Shown here in pieces: positions 1-5,272 of a stretch of DNA of 5,308 nt. This DNA is from RGIG8700 sp964568815 (GTDB lineage: Bacteria; Bacillota; Clostridia; RGIG6154), in assembly GCA_964568815.1 (NCBI GenBank), contig CAZMRY010000095.1, positions 1-5,308 on the forward strand, in the 5' to 3' direction. The notes beneath the pieces are model-generated. The model was not told the origin of the DNA, did not search any database, and worked only from the letters and a program-made list of their open reading frames with translations. How positions within the stretch are numbered: the stretch's first letter is position 1; every line of letters begins with the position of its first letter. The translations under genes were made by a program, and so were the position numbers.

Positions 1-1064
1 TGTGCAACGCCTATGCACGCAAAGCTTGTTATCATAGAAGAACCGCCATAGCTGAAAAATGGGAGAGGTATTCCCGTAACAGGCATAAGTCCTATGCACA
101 TACCGATGTTTTCAAAGTTCTGAAATAAAAACATTGCCGCAATTCCAATTAAGATAAATGCACCGCTGTCCTTTTTAACACGCTCTGCACCCAGAAAAAG
201 TCTTGTAATAATAACTGCACTTAATGCAATTATAACCAGACAGCCAATAAGTCCGAATTCTTCCCCTGCAACTGCAAAGATAAAATCTGTATGTTTACCA
301 GGCAGGTAGTCAAGCTGAATTTGTGTGCCCTGAAAAAGCCCCTTGCCGAATATCATGCCTGAGCCAACTGCAATTTTTGACTGGATTACATTATAGCCCG
401 CTCCCATAGGGCTTGACTGAGGGTCTAAAAACACATAAATTCTGTTTTTCTGAAACTGGTCTAAAACAAAGAACCATAAAAGGGGTATTGCCGCCACAAA
501 AGCCGAAAAGCCCATAACAAAATATCTTAGTCTTACACCTGCAAAGAACATCATAAAAATAGTGATGAATATAAATACCATTGCAGTTCCGTAGTCAGGT
601 TGCATAAGAACAAGAACAAGAGGAATTGCCGCGTGTACACAAAGACCTATAAGGGTTGAAAATTTGTGGATTGTTCTCTGAACATTTGAAAGATGAGTTC
701 CAAAGGTTATTATAAACCCAAGCTTTGCAAACTCAGAGGGCTGAATGTTAACAGGTCCAAGACTTATCCAGCCTGTTGTACCTGTATCTTCTTTACCAAT
801 ACCTATAACAAGCACAAGTATAAGAAGAAAAATATAGCCTGCCATAATAACCTTGTTAAGCTCGGTTAAATAAGCATAATCAAGTCGGCTTAAAATAAAC
901 ATTGCCACAAGTCCTATGCAGATAGCCGCCGACTGAACAATAATAGTTGATATACTTCCGCTGCTCTTAACAGCACTTGAAACGAGAAGAAGTCCGTAAA
1001 GAGCCGAAATTATAGTGCATATCTGCAACCATTTGTCGTTTTTTTCAATTCCGATTTTCAGCAT
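1..1064 (-). CDS. rodA: RodA-type SEDS peptidoglycan glycosyltransferase (3' end outside window)
   Basis: Integral membrane enzyme of the SEDS family, which polymerises lipid II into glycan strands during cell elongation, normally with a class B penicillin-binding protein. I translated 354 codons from the ATG at 1064-1062; the frame is still open at position 1, so only about 20-30 residues should be missing for a family of about 370-400. Visible SEDS signatures are GWISLGPVNIQPSEF with Trp99, QGTQIQLDYLPGKHTDFIF (the Asp of HTDF is residue 260 and matches the Asp essential in other SEDS proteins), and PLPFFSYGGSS at residues 333-343. The FQGTQ stretch before the HTDF motif favours RodA over FtsW or SpoVE. 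Several hydrophobic helices are evident, for example residues 13-31, 38-58 and 72-90. The start is fixed by a strong AAGGAGGGG at 1077-1069, about 6 nt upstream. The gene diverges from the patatin-like gene and has its own consensus promoter. SpoVE or FtsW remain less likely alternatives. Confidence 0.93.
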   Translation of the reverse strand, partial: MLKIGIEKNDKWLQICTIISALYGLLLVSSAVKSSGSISTIIVQSAAICIGLVAMFILSRLDYAYLTELNKVIMAGYIFLLILVLVIGIGKEDTGTTGWISLGPVNIQPSEFAKLGFIITFGTHLSNVQRTIHKFSTLIGLCVHAAIPLVLVLMQPDYGTAMVFIFITIFMMFFAGVRLRYFVMGFSAFVAAIPLLWFFVLDQFQKNRIYVFLDPQSSPMGAGYNVIQSKIAVGSGMIFGKGLFQGTQIQLDYLPGKHTDFIFAVAGEEFGLIGCLVIIALSAVIITRLFLGAERVKKDSGAFILIGIAAMFLFQNFENIGMCIGLMPVTGIPLPFFSYGGSSMITSFACIGVA

Positions 1065-1091
1065 TTTACCCCTCCTTCATATATTAATTTA

Positions 1092-1120
1092 ATTATACTT
1101 GAATTAACCTCTCTTGTCAA
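1092..1120 (-). promoter_or_regulatory. Consensus sigma-A promoter for rodA
   Basis: Read on the minus strand, TTGACA at 1120-1115 and TATAAT at 1097-1092 are separated by exactly 17 nt, a perfect match to the vegetative promoter consensus. Transcription should start near 1085, giving a leader of about 20 nt that contains the rodA ribosome binding site. The -35 box is one arm of an inverted repeat shared with the opposite promoter. Confidence 0.85.
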
Positions 1121-1136
1121 CTTAATGCGTTGACAA
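1114..1136. promoter_or_regulatory. Inverted repeat joining two divergent -35 boxes
   Basis: TTGTCAAC (1114-1121) and GTTGACAA (1129-1136) are perfect 8-bp inverted arms around the 7-nt spacer TTAATGC. Each arm contains the -35 box of one divergent promoter, with only 9 bp between the two boxes. Part of the symmetry follows simply from two facing TTGACA boxes, but the match extends one base beyond the hexamer on both sides. It could be an operator for both promoters. At minimum the geometry implies that two polymerases could not occupy both promoters at once. Confidence 0.5.
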
Positions 1137-1158
1137 TTTTCTTTGATTAAGATATAAT
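1130..1158 (+). promoter_or_regulatory. Consensus sigma-A promoter for the patatin-like gene
   Basis: TTGACA at 1130-1135 and TATAAT at 1153-1158 are separated by 17 nt, again a perfect consensus promoter. The expected start is near 1165, which leaves an unusually long leader of about 140 nt before the ATG at 1307. Confidence 0.85.
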
Positions 1159-1170
1159 TTTTATGAGGTG

Positions 1171-1184
1171 AATGACTGAATAAA
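1171..1184 (+). repeat. Leader direct repeat, copy 1, with three-codon frame MTE-stop
   Basis: AATGACTGAATAAA is repeated exactly at 1294-1307. It contains ATG ACT GAA TAA at 1172-1183 and is preceded by the purine stretch GAGGTG at 1165-1170, which lies at the predicted 5' end of the transcript. The gap between GAGGTG and the ATG is only 1 nt, so efficient initiation here is doubtful. Confidence 0.4.
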
Positions 1185-1211
1185 ATTACACATCTTGCAC
1201 CGTTTTGCTCA

Positions 1212-1225
1212 TTTGTGTACACAAA
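1212..1225. repeat. Perfect 14-bp palindrome in the leader
   Basis: TTTGTGT followed directly by ACACAAA is perfectly self-complementary with no spacer. It lies about 50 bp downstream of the plus-strand promoter start. The absence of a loop makes a DNA-binding site for a dimeric regulator, possibly a roadblock operator, more natural than an RNA hairpin. No regulator gene is present in the window. Confidence 0.4.
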
Positions 1226-1262
1226 ATACACGACAATCGCAAATCGGCACAATCTGTGCAAT

Positions 1263-1291
1263 TTTCTTTCAGCCTTGTTTTGTGAAAGGAG
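1263..1291 (+). promoter_or_regulatory. Hairpin sequestering the patatin-gene ribosome binding site
   Basis: CTTTCA (1266-1271) pairs perfectly with TGAAAG (1283-1288) around an 11-nt loop. The stem extends by U-G, U-A and U-G pairs through 1263-1265 and 1289-1291 to 9 bp. The 3' arm contains the whole AAAGGAG Shine-Dalgarno site at 1285-1291, so folding would hide it from the ribosome. The stem is A/U-rich and has two wobble pairs, so it should be only moderately stable. Confidence 0.45.
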
Positions 1292-1293
1292 TT

Positions 1294-1307
1294 AATGACT
1301 GAATAAA
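1294..1307 (+). repeat. Leader direct repeat, copy 2; MTE-stop frame abutting the gene start
   Basis: The second AATGACTGAATAAA contains ATG ACT GAA TAA at 1295-1306. Its stop codon directly touches the ATG at 1307, and both are in the same frame. The Shine-Dalgarno GGAG (1288-1291) lies 3 nt before this mini-frame ATG but 15 nt before the gene ATG. Neither spacing is ideal, and reinitiation after the mini-frame is a possible route to the gene. Confidence 0.4.
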
Positions 1308-2152
1308 TGAAAAAAGGACTTGTTTTAGAAGGCGGAGCAATGCGCGGAATGTTTACCGCAGGGGTTTTAGATGTTTTAATGGAAAATAATATAGAATTTG
1401 ACGGATGCGCAGGCGTGTCTGCAGGTGCAGTTTTTGGATGTAACTATAAATCAAAGCAAATCGGCAGAGTTATCAGATATAACACAAAATTCTGCAAGGA
1501 TAAAAGGTACTGCAGTTTTAAATCTCTTTTAACAACAGGAGATATGTATGGTGCAGATTTTTGTTATAAAGTTCTGCCAAGGGAGCTTGACCTTTTTGAC
1601 ACAGATACCTTTTTAAATTCACCTGTTGAATTTTTTGTAACTGCAACAGATATAGAAACAGGCGAGGCAGTTTATCACAAATGCAAAGACGGTCTTGAAG
1701 AGGATTTATTATGGTTTCGTGCCTCTGCATCAATGCCGCTTGTTTCAAGAAATGTTGAAATCGGCAATTCAAAACTTTTAGACGGCGGGATTGCAGACTC
1801 TATCCCAATCAAATTCCTTGAAAACAAGGGGTATGACAAAAATGTTGTGGTTTTAACTCAGCCATATGACTTTGTTAAAGAACCAAACCCTATGCTTCCT
1901 CTTATTAAGCTTAAATACAGAAAATATAAAGGCATAATCAAGGCGGTTGAGTGCAGACATATTGCTTATAACGAAACAACCGCATACATAAAAGAAAAAG
2001 AGAAAAAAGGAGAGCTTTTTGTAATAAGACCACCTGAAAGCCTTAATATAAAAGCTGTCTGTCACGATGAAAACGAACTGCTCAGAGTATATAATATGGG
2101 CAGAAGCGAGGCAGAGAGAATTCTTCCCGAATTGCAAAGCTACCTAAGTTGA
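1307..2152 (+). CDS. Patatin-like phospholipase family protein (RssA/YjjU type)
   Basis: Predicted cytosolic or membrane-associated lipid acyl hydrolase of 281 residues, using a Ser-Asp dyad. The family landmarks are intact: the oxyanion-hole loop GGAMRG at residues 9-14, the nucleophile elbow GVSAG with Ser38, and the DGG motif with catalytic Asp159. The C-terminal part, roughly residues 205-280, contains the IRPPESLNIKAV and YNMGRSEAERILPEL stretches typical of bacterial patatin-like proteins with a C-terminal DUF6363-type region. No signal peptide or membrane segment is seen. The ATG at 1307 is required because an in-frame TAA ends at 1306, and the MKKGLVLEGG start is the normal family start. 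The Shine-Dalgarno site is 15 nt upstream, further than usual, and lies in a hairpin. The true substrate (phospholipid, lysophospholipid or other acyl ester) cannot be told from sequence. Confidence 0.93.
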   Translation: MKKGLVLEGGAMRGMFTAGVLDVLMENNIEFDGCAGVSAGAVFGCNYKSKQIGRVIRYNTKFCKDKRYCSFKSLLTTGDMYGADFCYKVLPRELDLFDTDTFLNSPVEFFVTATDIETGEAVYHKCKDGLEEDLLWFRASASMPLVSRNVEIGNSKLLDGGIADSIPIKFLENKGYDKNVVVLTQPYDFVKEPNPMLPLIKLKYRKYKGIIKAVECRHIAYNETTAYIKEKEKKGELFVIRPPESLNIKAVCHDENELLRVYNMGRSEAERILPELQSYLS

Positions 2153-2170
2153 GTCAACTTGACTTTTTTT
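2146..2170 (+). terminator. Weak hairpin terminator after the patatin-like gene
   Basis: AAGTTG (2146-2151) and CAACTT (2155-2160) can form a 6-bp stem with a 3-nt loop. Three nucleotides later comes a run of seven T at 2164-2170. The stem includes the patatin-gene stop codon and is A/T-rich, so termination is probably partial. The 3' part also supplies the -35 box of the next promoter. Confidence 0.4.
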
Positions 2171-2186
2171 ATTTCTATAGTATAAT
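2159..2186 (+). promoter_or_regulatory. Sigma-A promoter for the four-gene operon
   Basis: TTGACT (2159-2164, one mismatch to consensus) and TATAAT (2181-2186, perfect) are separated by 16 nt that include the T-run of the preceding terminator. Transcription should start around 2193, so the leader is very short and begins almost at the ribosome binding site of the first gene. Confidence 0.7.
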
Positions 2187-2206
2187 TATATAAAGAGGTG
2201 TATAAA

Positions 2207-2839
2207 TTGGCAGACAAATATTACAAATTAAAGGATATACCAAAAGAACAGAAACTTGCTCACATATGGGAATATTACAAATGGCATATAGTTGTTACCG
2301 TTCTCCTTGTGCTGGCAGTTGTTTCACTTGTGGTACAGAACTTAAACAAAGAAAGATACGATTCACATATGCTCTTTACAATGGCAGGAGGATATATGAC
2401 GGAAGATACAAGAGTTGCATTTGAAGAAGGCGTTGAGGCTCTCGATATAGACAATAACGGAGACAGCTACAACAATCTTTATGTATCAAGTGTGCTTTTC
2501 CCTGAAGATTTGCTTGCCCCTGAAACAGCAGCAGATGCACAAATCAATATGCAAAGACTTGTGGCAGAGCTTACTGCAGGGGAATGTGTTATCCAGATAA
2601 CAGACGATAAAATGTATGAAACATTGAAAAAATATGAAGTTCTTGCAACATATGAATCACTCAGGGGCGAAGTTGCAGGGGAAGGGGTTATAAAAATTCC
2701 TTATAATGAAACAAAGCTTGAAGATATTGTTCCGATGGAAAGTTTTAATAATCAGCTTTATATAACCTTAAGACCCGGTGACCTTGACAATGTAATTTAC
2801 CGTGACCAGATTGAAGTATTTAAAAAATTATTAAAATAA
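2207..2839 (+). CDS. Single-pass membrane protein with extracytoplasmic domain, function unknown
   Basis: I do not recognise a named family. The best start is TTG at 2207, giving 210 residues beginning MADKYYKLKD. The ribosome binding site AAAGAGGTG (2192-2200) sits 6 nt before this TTG, whereas an in-frame GTG at 2198 lies inside that site. The protein has a charged cytoplasmic N-terminus with the aromatic stretch HIWEYYKWH (19-27), one membrane helix at about 28-44, and a long hydrophilic remainder expected outside the cell by the positive-inside rule. An N-terminal WEYYKWH segment before a single helix recurs, to my recollection, in uncharacterised clostridial membrane proteins. Residues 80-86 read DIDNNGD, resembling the start of a Ca-binding EF-hand or dockerin loop, but the usual acidic position 12 is Leu, so this is weak. 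It is first in an operon, 12 nt ahead of a lipoprotein gene, so the two products may act together at the outer membrane face. Confidence 0.8.
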   Translation: MADKYYKLKDIPKEQKLAHIWEYYKWHIVVTVLLVLAVVSLVVQNLNKERYDSHMLFTMAGGYMTEDTRVAFEEGVEALDIDNNGDSYNNLYVSSVLFPEDLLAPETAADAQINMQRLVAELTAGECVIQITDDKMYETLKKYEVLATYESLRGEVAGEGVIKIPYNETKLEDIVPMESFNNQLYITLRPGDLDNVIYRDQIEVFKKLLK

Positions 2840-2851
2840 CGGAGAATGTAT

Positions 2852-3817
2852 ATGAAAAAAGTATTATGCGTTTTAATGGCAGTAATTGTTTTTGCATCAC
2901 TTATTACAGCCTGCAAAAATAATGAAGAAAAAGACATTCTTGAAACCATAACATTTGAGAAAATAGCACAGGTTAACTCTATAACAAATCTTCTCAAAAA
3001 CTATGACAGCATAACAGAAAGAACTGTAAACAAAGAGCTTGAAAGCGACGGTGAGTTTTTCTGGGACCTTTCATATGAGAAGAAGGACTCAGTTATAAAT
3101 GCTATAGTAGACACAGGCGATCAGTACAAGTGTTTTTACTACAACAATAAAATCTTTGCATCCTACGACGGAGAATATCTCCCTGTTCTTTATTTCAGAG
3201 AGACATACTCGGATATAGTTTCCCAGACCATCAAAAGAGATAATCTTTTAAATACTGTTTATCACACAGTTTCTTCAAGAAATATCCTTAATGACGGCAG
3301 ATATGTTATATCCTTTGAATTCAGGGCAACACCTGAAATGCTTAATGATTTTGAGACCTGGAATGTTAAAAAAGGTCAGAAAATGCAGATAACATATTTC
3401 TTAAAGGAAAATCTCGAAATCGACCACTATGACTACTATATTTTTGATGAAAATAATAACAAAAAAAATATTGCAAATGTTTATGTGAACTATAATTCTG
3501 GCTTTGAGTTTCCAAAAGAGGTTATAGACCTTGCAAATACAAAGGATACCTGTACGGTTACTCTTTTTGAAAACTATGGAATGGGCTCGCAGTACAGCGA
3601 AAGCTACGAAATACCAAAGGGTCTTGCTCTTGAAATAAACAGCTATCTTTATTCATATAATATCTACCGTGACCCTGAAATGAAGAAATTGTGGAATTTT
3701 GAAAACAATGTAATAAATGAAGATACAAAGCTGTATCTCTTTGAGAATATTTACTATGAGGTAGAAGAAGAAACAGGAGATACGATAATCACCAGGGAGG
3801 AATCAGAAAATGAGTGA
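2852..3817 (+). CDS. Lipoprotein of unknown function with a C-terminal InlB-like B-repeat
   Basis: Secreted, lipid-anchored protein of 321 residues. The signal peptide MKKVLCVLMAVIVFASLITAC ends in a lipobox I-T-A-C, so cleavage before Cys21 is predicted. The start is ATG at 2852, 7 nt after GGAG (2841-2844); the in-frame ATG at 2846 is only 1 nt from that site and would give two extra residues. Residues 30-225 are aromatic and charged with alternating beta-like stretches, loosely like LolA/LppX-type lipid-binding lipoproteins, but I cannot assign them. Residues 234-300 fit the Listeria-Bacteroides/InlB B-repeat pattern: TVTLFENYG, then IPKGLAL, then YRDPEMKKLWNFENN with Trp281, then VINEDTKLYLF. 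The usual glycines and the GW motif are eroded, so this is a divergent single copy. The 3' end overlaps the Mrp gene by 8 bp. Confidence 0.85.
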   Translation: MKKVLCVLMAVIVFASLITACKNNEEKDILETITFEKIAQVNSITNLLKNYDSITERTVNKELESDGEFFWDLSYEKKDSVINAIVDTGDQYKCFYYNNKIFASYDGEYLPVLYFRETYSDIVSQTIKRDNLLNTVYHTVSSRNILNDGRYVISFEFRATPEMLNDFETWNVKKGQKMQITYFLKENLEIDHYDYYIFDENNNKKNIANVYVNYNSGFEFPKEVIDLANTKDTCTVTLFENYGMGSQYSESYEIPKGLALEINSYLYSYNIYRDPEMKKLWNFENNVINEDTKLYLFENIYYEVEEETGDTIITREESENE

Positions 3818-4631
3818 ATGTACACACGATTGCAGTACTTGCGGTGCTGACTGTGCAAGCAGACAGCCTGAAAGTATGATTGAAAGCTTAAACGAATTAA
3901 GCAGTGTTAACAAGGTTATTGCTGTTGTAAGCGGTAAAGGCGGAGTAGGTAAGTCATTTGTTACAAGTATGCTTGCCTCTGAAATGAGCAAAAAAGGTCA
4001 TCAGACAGCGGTTCTTGATGCAGATATAACAGGTCCGTCAATTCCAAAAGCGTTTGGAATAAAGGAAAAGGCTACAGGCGACGATGCAGGTTTAATTCCT
4101 GTATCAACACAGTCAGGAATACAGGTTATGTCTATAAACCTCCTTTTACCTGATGAAACAGACCCTGTTGTATGGAGAGGTCCTGTTATTGCAGGAGCGG
4201 TTAAACAGTTCTGGACAGATGTTATCTGGAAAGATGTAGACTTTATGTTTGTAGATATGCCTCCGGGAACAGGAGATGTGCCTTTAACTGTTTTTCAGAG
4301 TCTTCCGATTGACGGAATTATTATCGTAACAAGCCCTCAGGACTTGGTTTCTATGATAGTTGGCAAGGCACTTAAAATGGCAAAGCTTATGAACATACCT
4401 GTCCTTGGTATTGTTGAAAACTACAGCTATTTCAACTGCCCTGATTGCGGTAAAAAACACTTTATATACGGTGAAAGCAAAATAGACAAGATTGCGGAAG
4501 AAAACGGCATAAAAGTTCTTGCAAAGCTTCCGATTAACCCTGAATTCGCAAACCGCATAGACAGTGGCGATGTTGAAAGCATCGACGGTGACTTTATGGC
4601 AGGTGCTGTAGAGGCAGTAGAAAATGCATAA
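3810..4631 (+). CDS. mrp: Mrp/NBP35 family P-loop ATPase, Fe-S cluster carrier
   Basis: Cytosolic ATPase of 273 residues predicted to assemble or carry Fe-S clusters and pass them to apo-proteins (Mrp/ApbC/NBP35 group, MinD-like fold). It has a deviant Walker A GKGGVGKS at residues 42-49, the motif VLDADITGPSIP at 68-79, and DMPPGTGD at 149-156. The CPDC pair, Cys210 and Cys213, is the conserved cluster-bridging CXXC of the dimer. An N-terminal Cys cluster C4-x3-C8-x2-C11-x3-C15 resembles the NBP35 N-terminal cluster site but has different spacing; this short Cys-rich start is common in clostridial Mrp proteins. AGGGAGG (3794-3800) lies 9 nt before the ATG. The start overlaps the lipoprotein stop by 8 bp, and the stop overlaps the next start by 8 bp, so translation is probably coupled along the operon. 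Confidence 0.95.
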   Translation: MSECTHDCSTCGADCASRQPESMIESLNELSSVNKVIAVVSGKGGVGKSFVTSMLASEMSKKGHQTAVLDADITGPSIPKAFGIKEKATGDDAGLIPVSTQSGIQVMSINLLLPDETDPVVWRGPVIAGAVKQFWTDVIWKDVDFMFVDMPPGTGDVPLTVFQSLPIDGIIIVTSPQDLVSMIVGKALKMAKLMNIPVLGIVENYSYFNCPDCGKKHFIYGESKIDKIAEENGIKVLAKLPINPEFANRIDSGDVESIDGDFMAGAVEAVENA

Positions 4632-5142
4632 AATCAAAGAATATTACGAAAAAATTTATAATATGCTTGATGAAGTTACTCCGCTTTCAAAAGATTGCGG
4701 AGTGCTTTGTGATAAAGCCTGTTGCAAGGAAGAAGACGAGCCTGCAGGAATGTTTGTTTTCCCATTTGAAGAGGAACTTTTAAAAGATGCCTCTTTTGGT
4801 TATATGGAAGAAAGCAACTGTGAGTACGGTGAAGAAAAAACAGCAAAGATTTTTTACTGCACAAAGCCCTGCAACCGCAGTCAAAGACCCCTTTCCTGCA
4901 GAATTTTCCCCTTGACTCCGTATAGAAAAAATGGAAGAATAAAGCTTATTATGAATCCTGCAGCAAAGAAAGTGTGCCCTCTGGCAAGAAGTCTGCATCC
5001 GTCACAGCTTGAGGAAGACTTTGAAGAAAATGTTATGAGAGCTATGAACAGAATAACAAAAATCAAAGACGGTGATGACTACATAGATATGCTGACCGAA
5101 ATCGCCGACCAGTTCAAGGAGCTTAACAAAAAACTGAGATAA
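4624..5142 (+). CDS. Cys-cluster protein, YkgJ-like (putative Zn/Fe-chelating domain)
   Basis: Small cytosolic protein of 172 residues with nine cysteines (25, 29, 33, 34, 66, 79, 83, 92 and 118). The N-terminal cluster C25-x3-C29-x3-C33-C34, followed by the RPLSCRIFPL motif around Cys92 and the CPL at Cys118, matches the layout of the CxxCxxCC/YkgJ family, which is predicted to bind zinc or an iron-sulfur centre. The biochemical role of the family is not settled. The residues after 125 are mostly helical, charged and cysteine-free. The ATG lies inside the end of mrp, with GAGG at 4611-4614 positioned 9 nt upstream. Translational coupling to an Fe-S carrier gene makes an Fe-S client or partner role attractive, but that is inference from context. 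Confidence 0.85.
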   Translation: MHKIKEYYEKIYNMLDEVTPLSKDCGVLCDKACCKEEDEPAGMFVFPFEEELLKDASFGYMEESNCEYGEEKTAKIFYCTKPCNRSQRPLSCRIFPLTPYRKNGRIKLIMNPAAKKVCPLARSLHPSQLEEDFEENVMRAMNRITKIKDGDDYIDMLTEIADQFKELNKKLR

Positions 5143-5155
5143 CCCCATTATTCTA

Positions 5156-5184
5156 TTGACAAAATTGAAAAATTAAGGCATAAT
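5156..5184 (+). promoter_or_regulatory. Promoter of the tRNA-Pro gene
   Basis: TTGACA at 5156-5161 is followed after 17 nt by CATAAT at 5179-5184, one mismatch from consensus. Transcription would start near 5191, a few nucleotides before the mature tRNA end at 5196. It lies 13 nt after the upstream operon's last stop codon. Confidence 0.7.
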
Positions 5185-5195
5185 ATAATAGCTAT

Positions 5196-5272
5196 CTGGG
5201 TGTAGCGCAGTTTGGTAGCGTGCTTGAATGGGGTTCAAGAGGCCGGGAGTTCAAGTCTCCCCACTCAGACCA
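5196..5272 (+). tRNA. tRNA-Pro (anticodon GGG), CCA encoded
   Basis: All cloverleaf parts fold in 77 nt. The acceptor stem pairs CTGGGTG (5196-5202) with CACTCAG (5262-5268), with one G-T pair. U8 and A9 are TA at 5203-5204. The D stem is GCGC/GCGT with GG in the loop. The anticodon stem pairs CTTGA (5223-5227) with TCAAG (5235-5239) around loop ATGGGGT, so the anticodon is GGG at 5230-5232, reading CCC and CCU. The T stem is GGGAG/CTCCC with loop TTCAAGT. Discriminator A5269 is followed by genomic CCA at 5270-5272. G37 follows G36, the context methylated by TrmD in bacterial proline tRNAs. Confidence 0.96.

Larger units (their letters stand above)
1165..1306 (+). promoter_or_regulatory. Structured 5' leader of the patatin-like gene
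   Basis: This is the untranslated stretch between the predicted transcription start and the gene. It holds a perfect 14-bp palindrome at 1212-1225. A small hairpin pairs GCACA (1247-1251) with TGTGC (1255-1259) around a 3-nt loop. A competing long-range pairing is possible between TTGCAC (1195-1200) and GTGCAA (1256-1261), and a hairpin at 1263-1291 covers the ribosome binding site. The 14-nt element AATGACTGAATAAA occurs at both ends, at 1171-1184 and 1294-1307. I do not recognise a known riboswitch or T-box, and no T-run follows any of the hairpins, so control at translation is more plausible than attenuation. The structures come from inspection by eye only. Confidence 0.45.

Noticed and set aside
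1058..1261. 67-codon minus-strand open frame across the divergent promoters
   Set aside because: It would start with TTG, crosses both promoters and overlaps the rodA start in another frame; its product resembles nothing and has no ribosome binding site.
1184..1291. Known riboswitch or T-box in the patatin-gene leader
   Set aside because: I see no T-box sequence, no recognised aptamer core and no terminator in the leader; only simple hairpins can be supported.
1518..2137. Minus-strand open frames inside the patatin-like gene
   Set aside because: They are antisense shadows of an intact, motif-complete gene.
2198..2206. GTG at 2198 as start of the membrane protein
   Set aside because: This GTG is part of the Shine-Dalgarno stretch AAAGAGGTG; TTG at 2207 has proper spacing and no other upstream site serves the GTG.
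2444..2479. EF-hand or dockerin calcium site in the membrane protein
   Set aside because: DIDNNGD fits the first seven positions, but the acidic residue at position 12 is missing and no second loop or flanking helix pair is evident.
4284..4637. 117-codon minus-strand open frame inside the Mrp gene
   Set aside because: It is antisense to a clear Mrp protein, has no family resemblance or ribosome binding site, and its composition is what antisense of this coding sequence would give.
5184..5189. TATAAT as the tRNA -10 box
   Set aside because: It is a perfect hexamer but lies 22 nt from TTGACA, too far; CATAAT at 5179-5184 has the standard 17-nt spacing.
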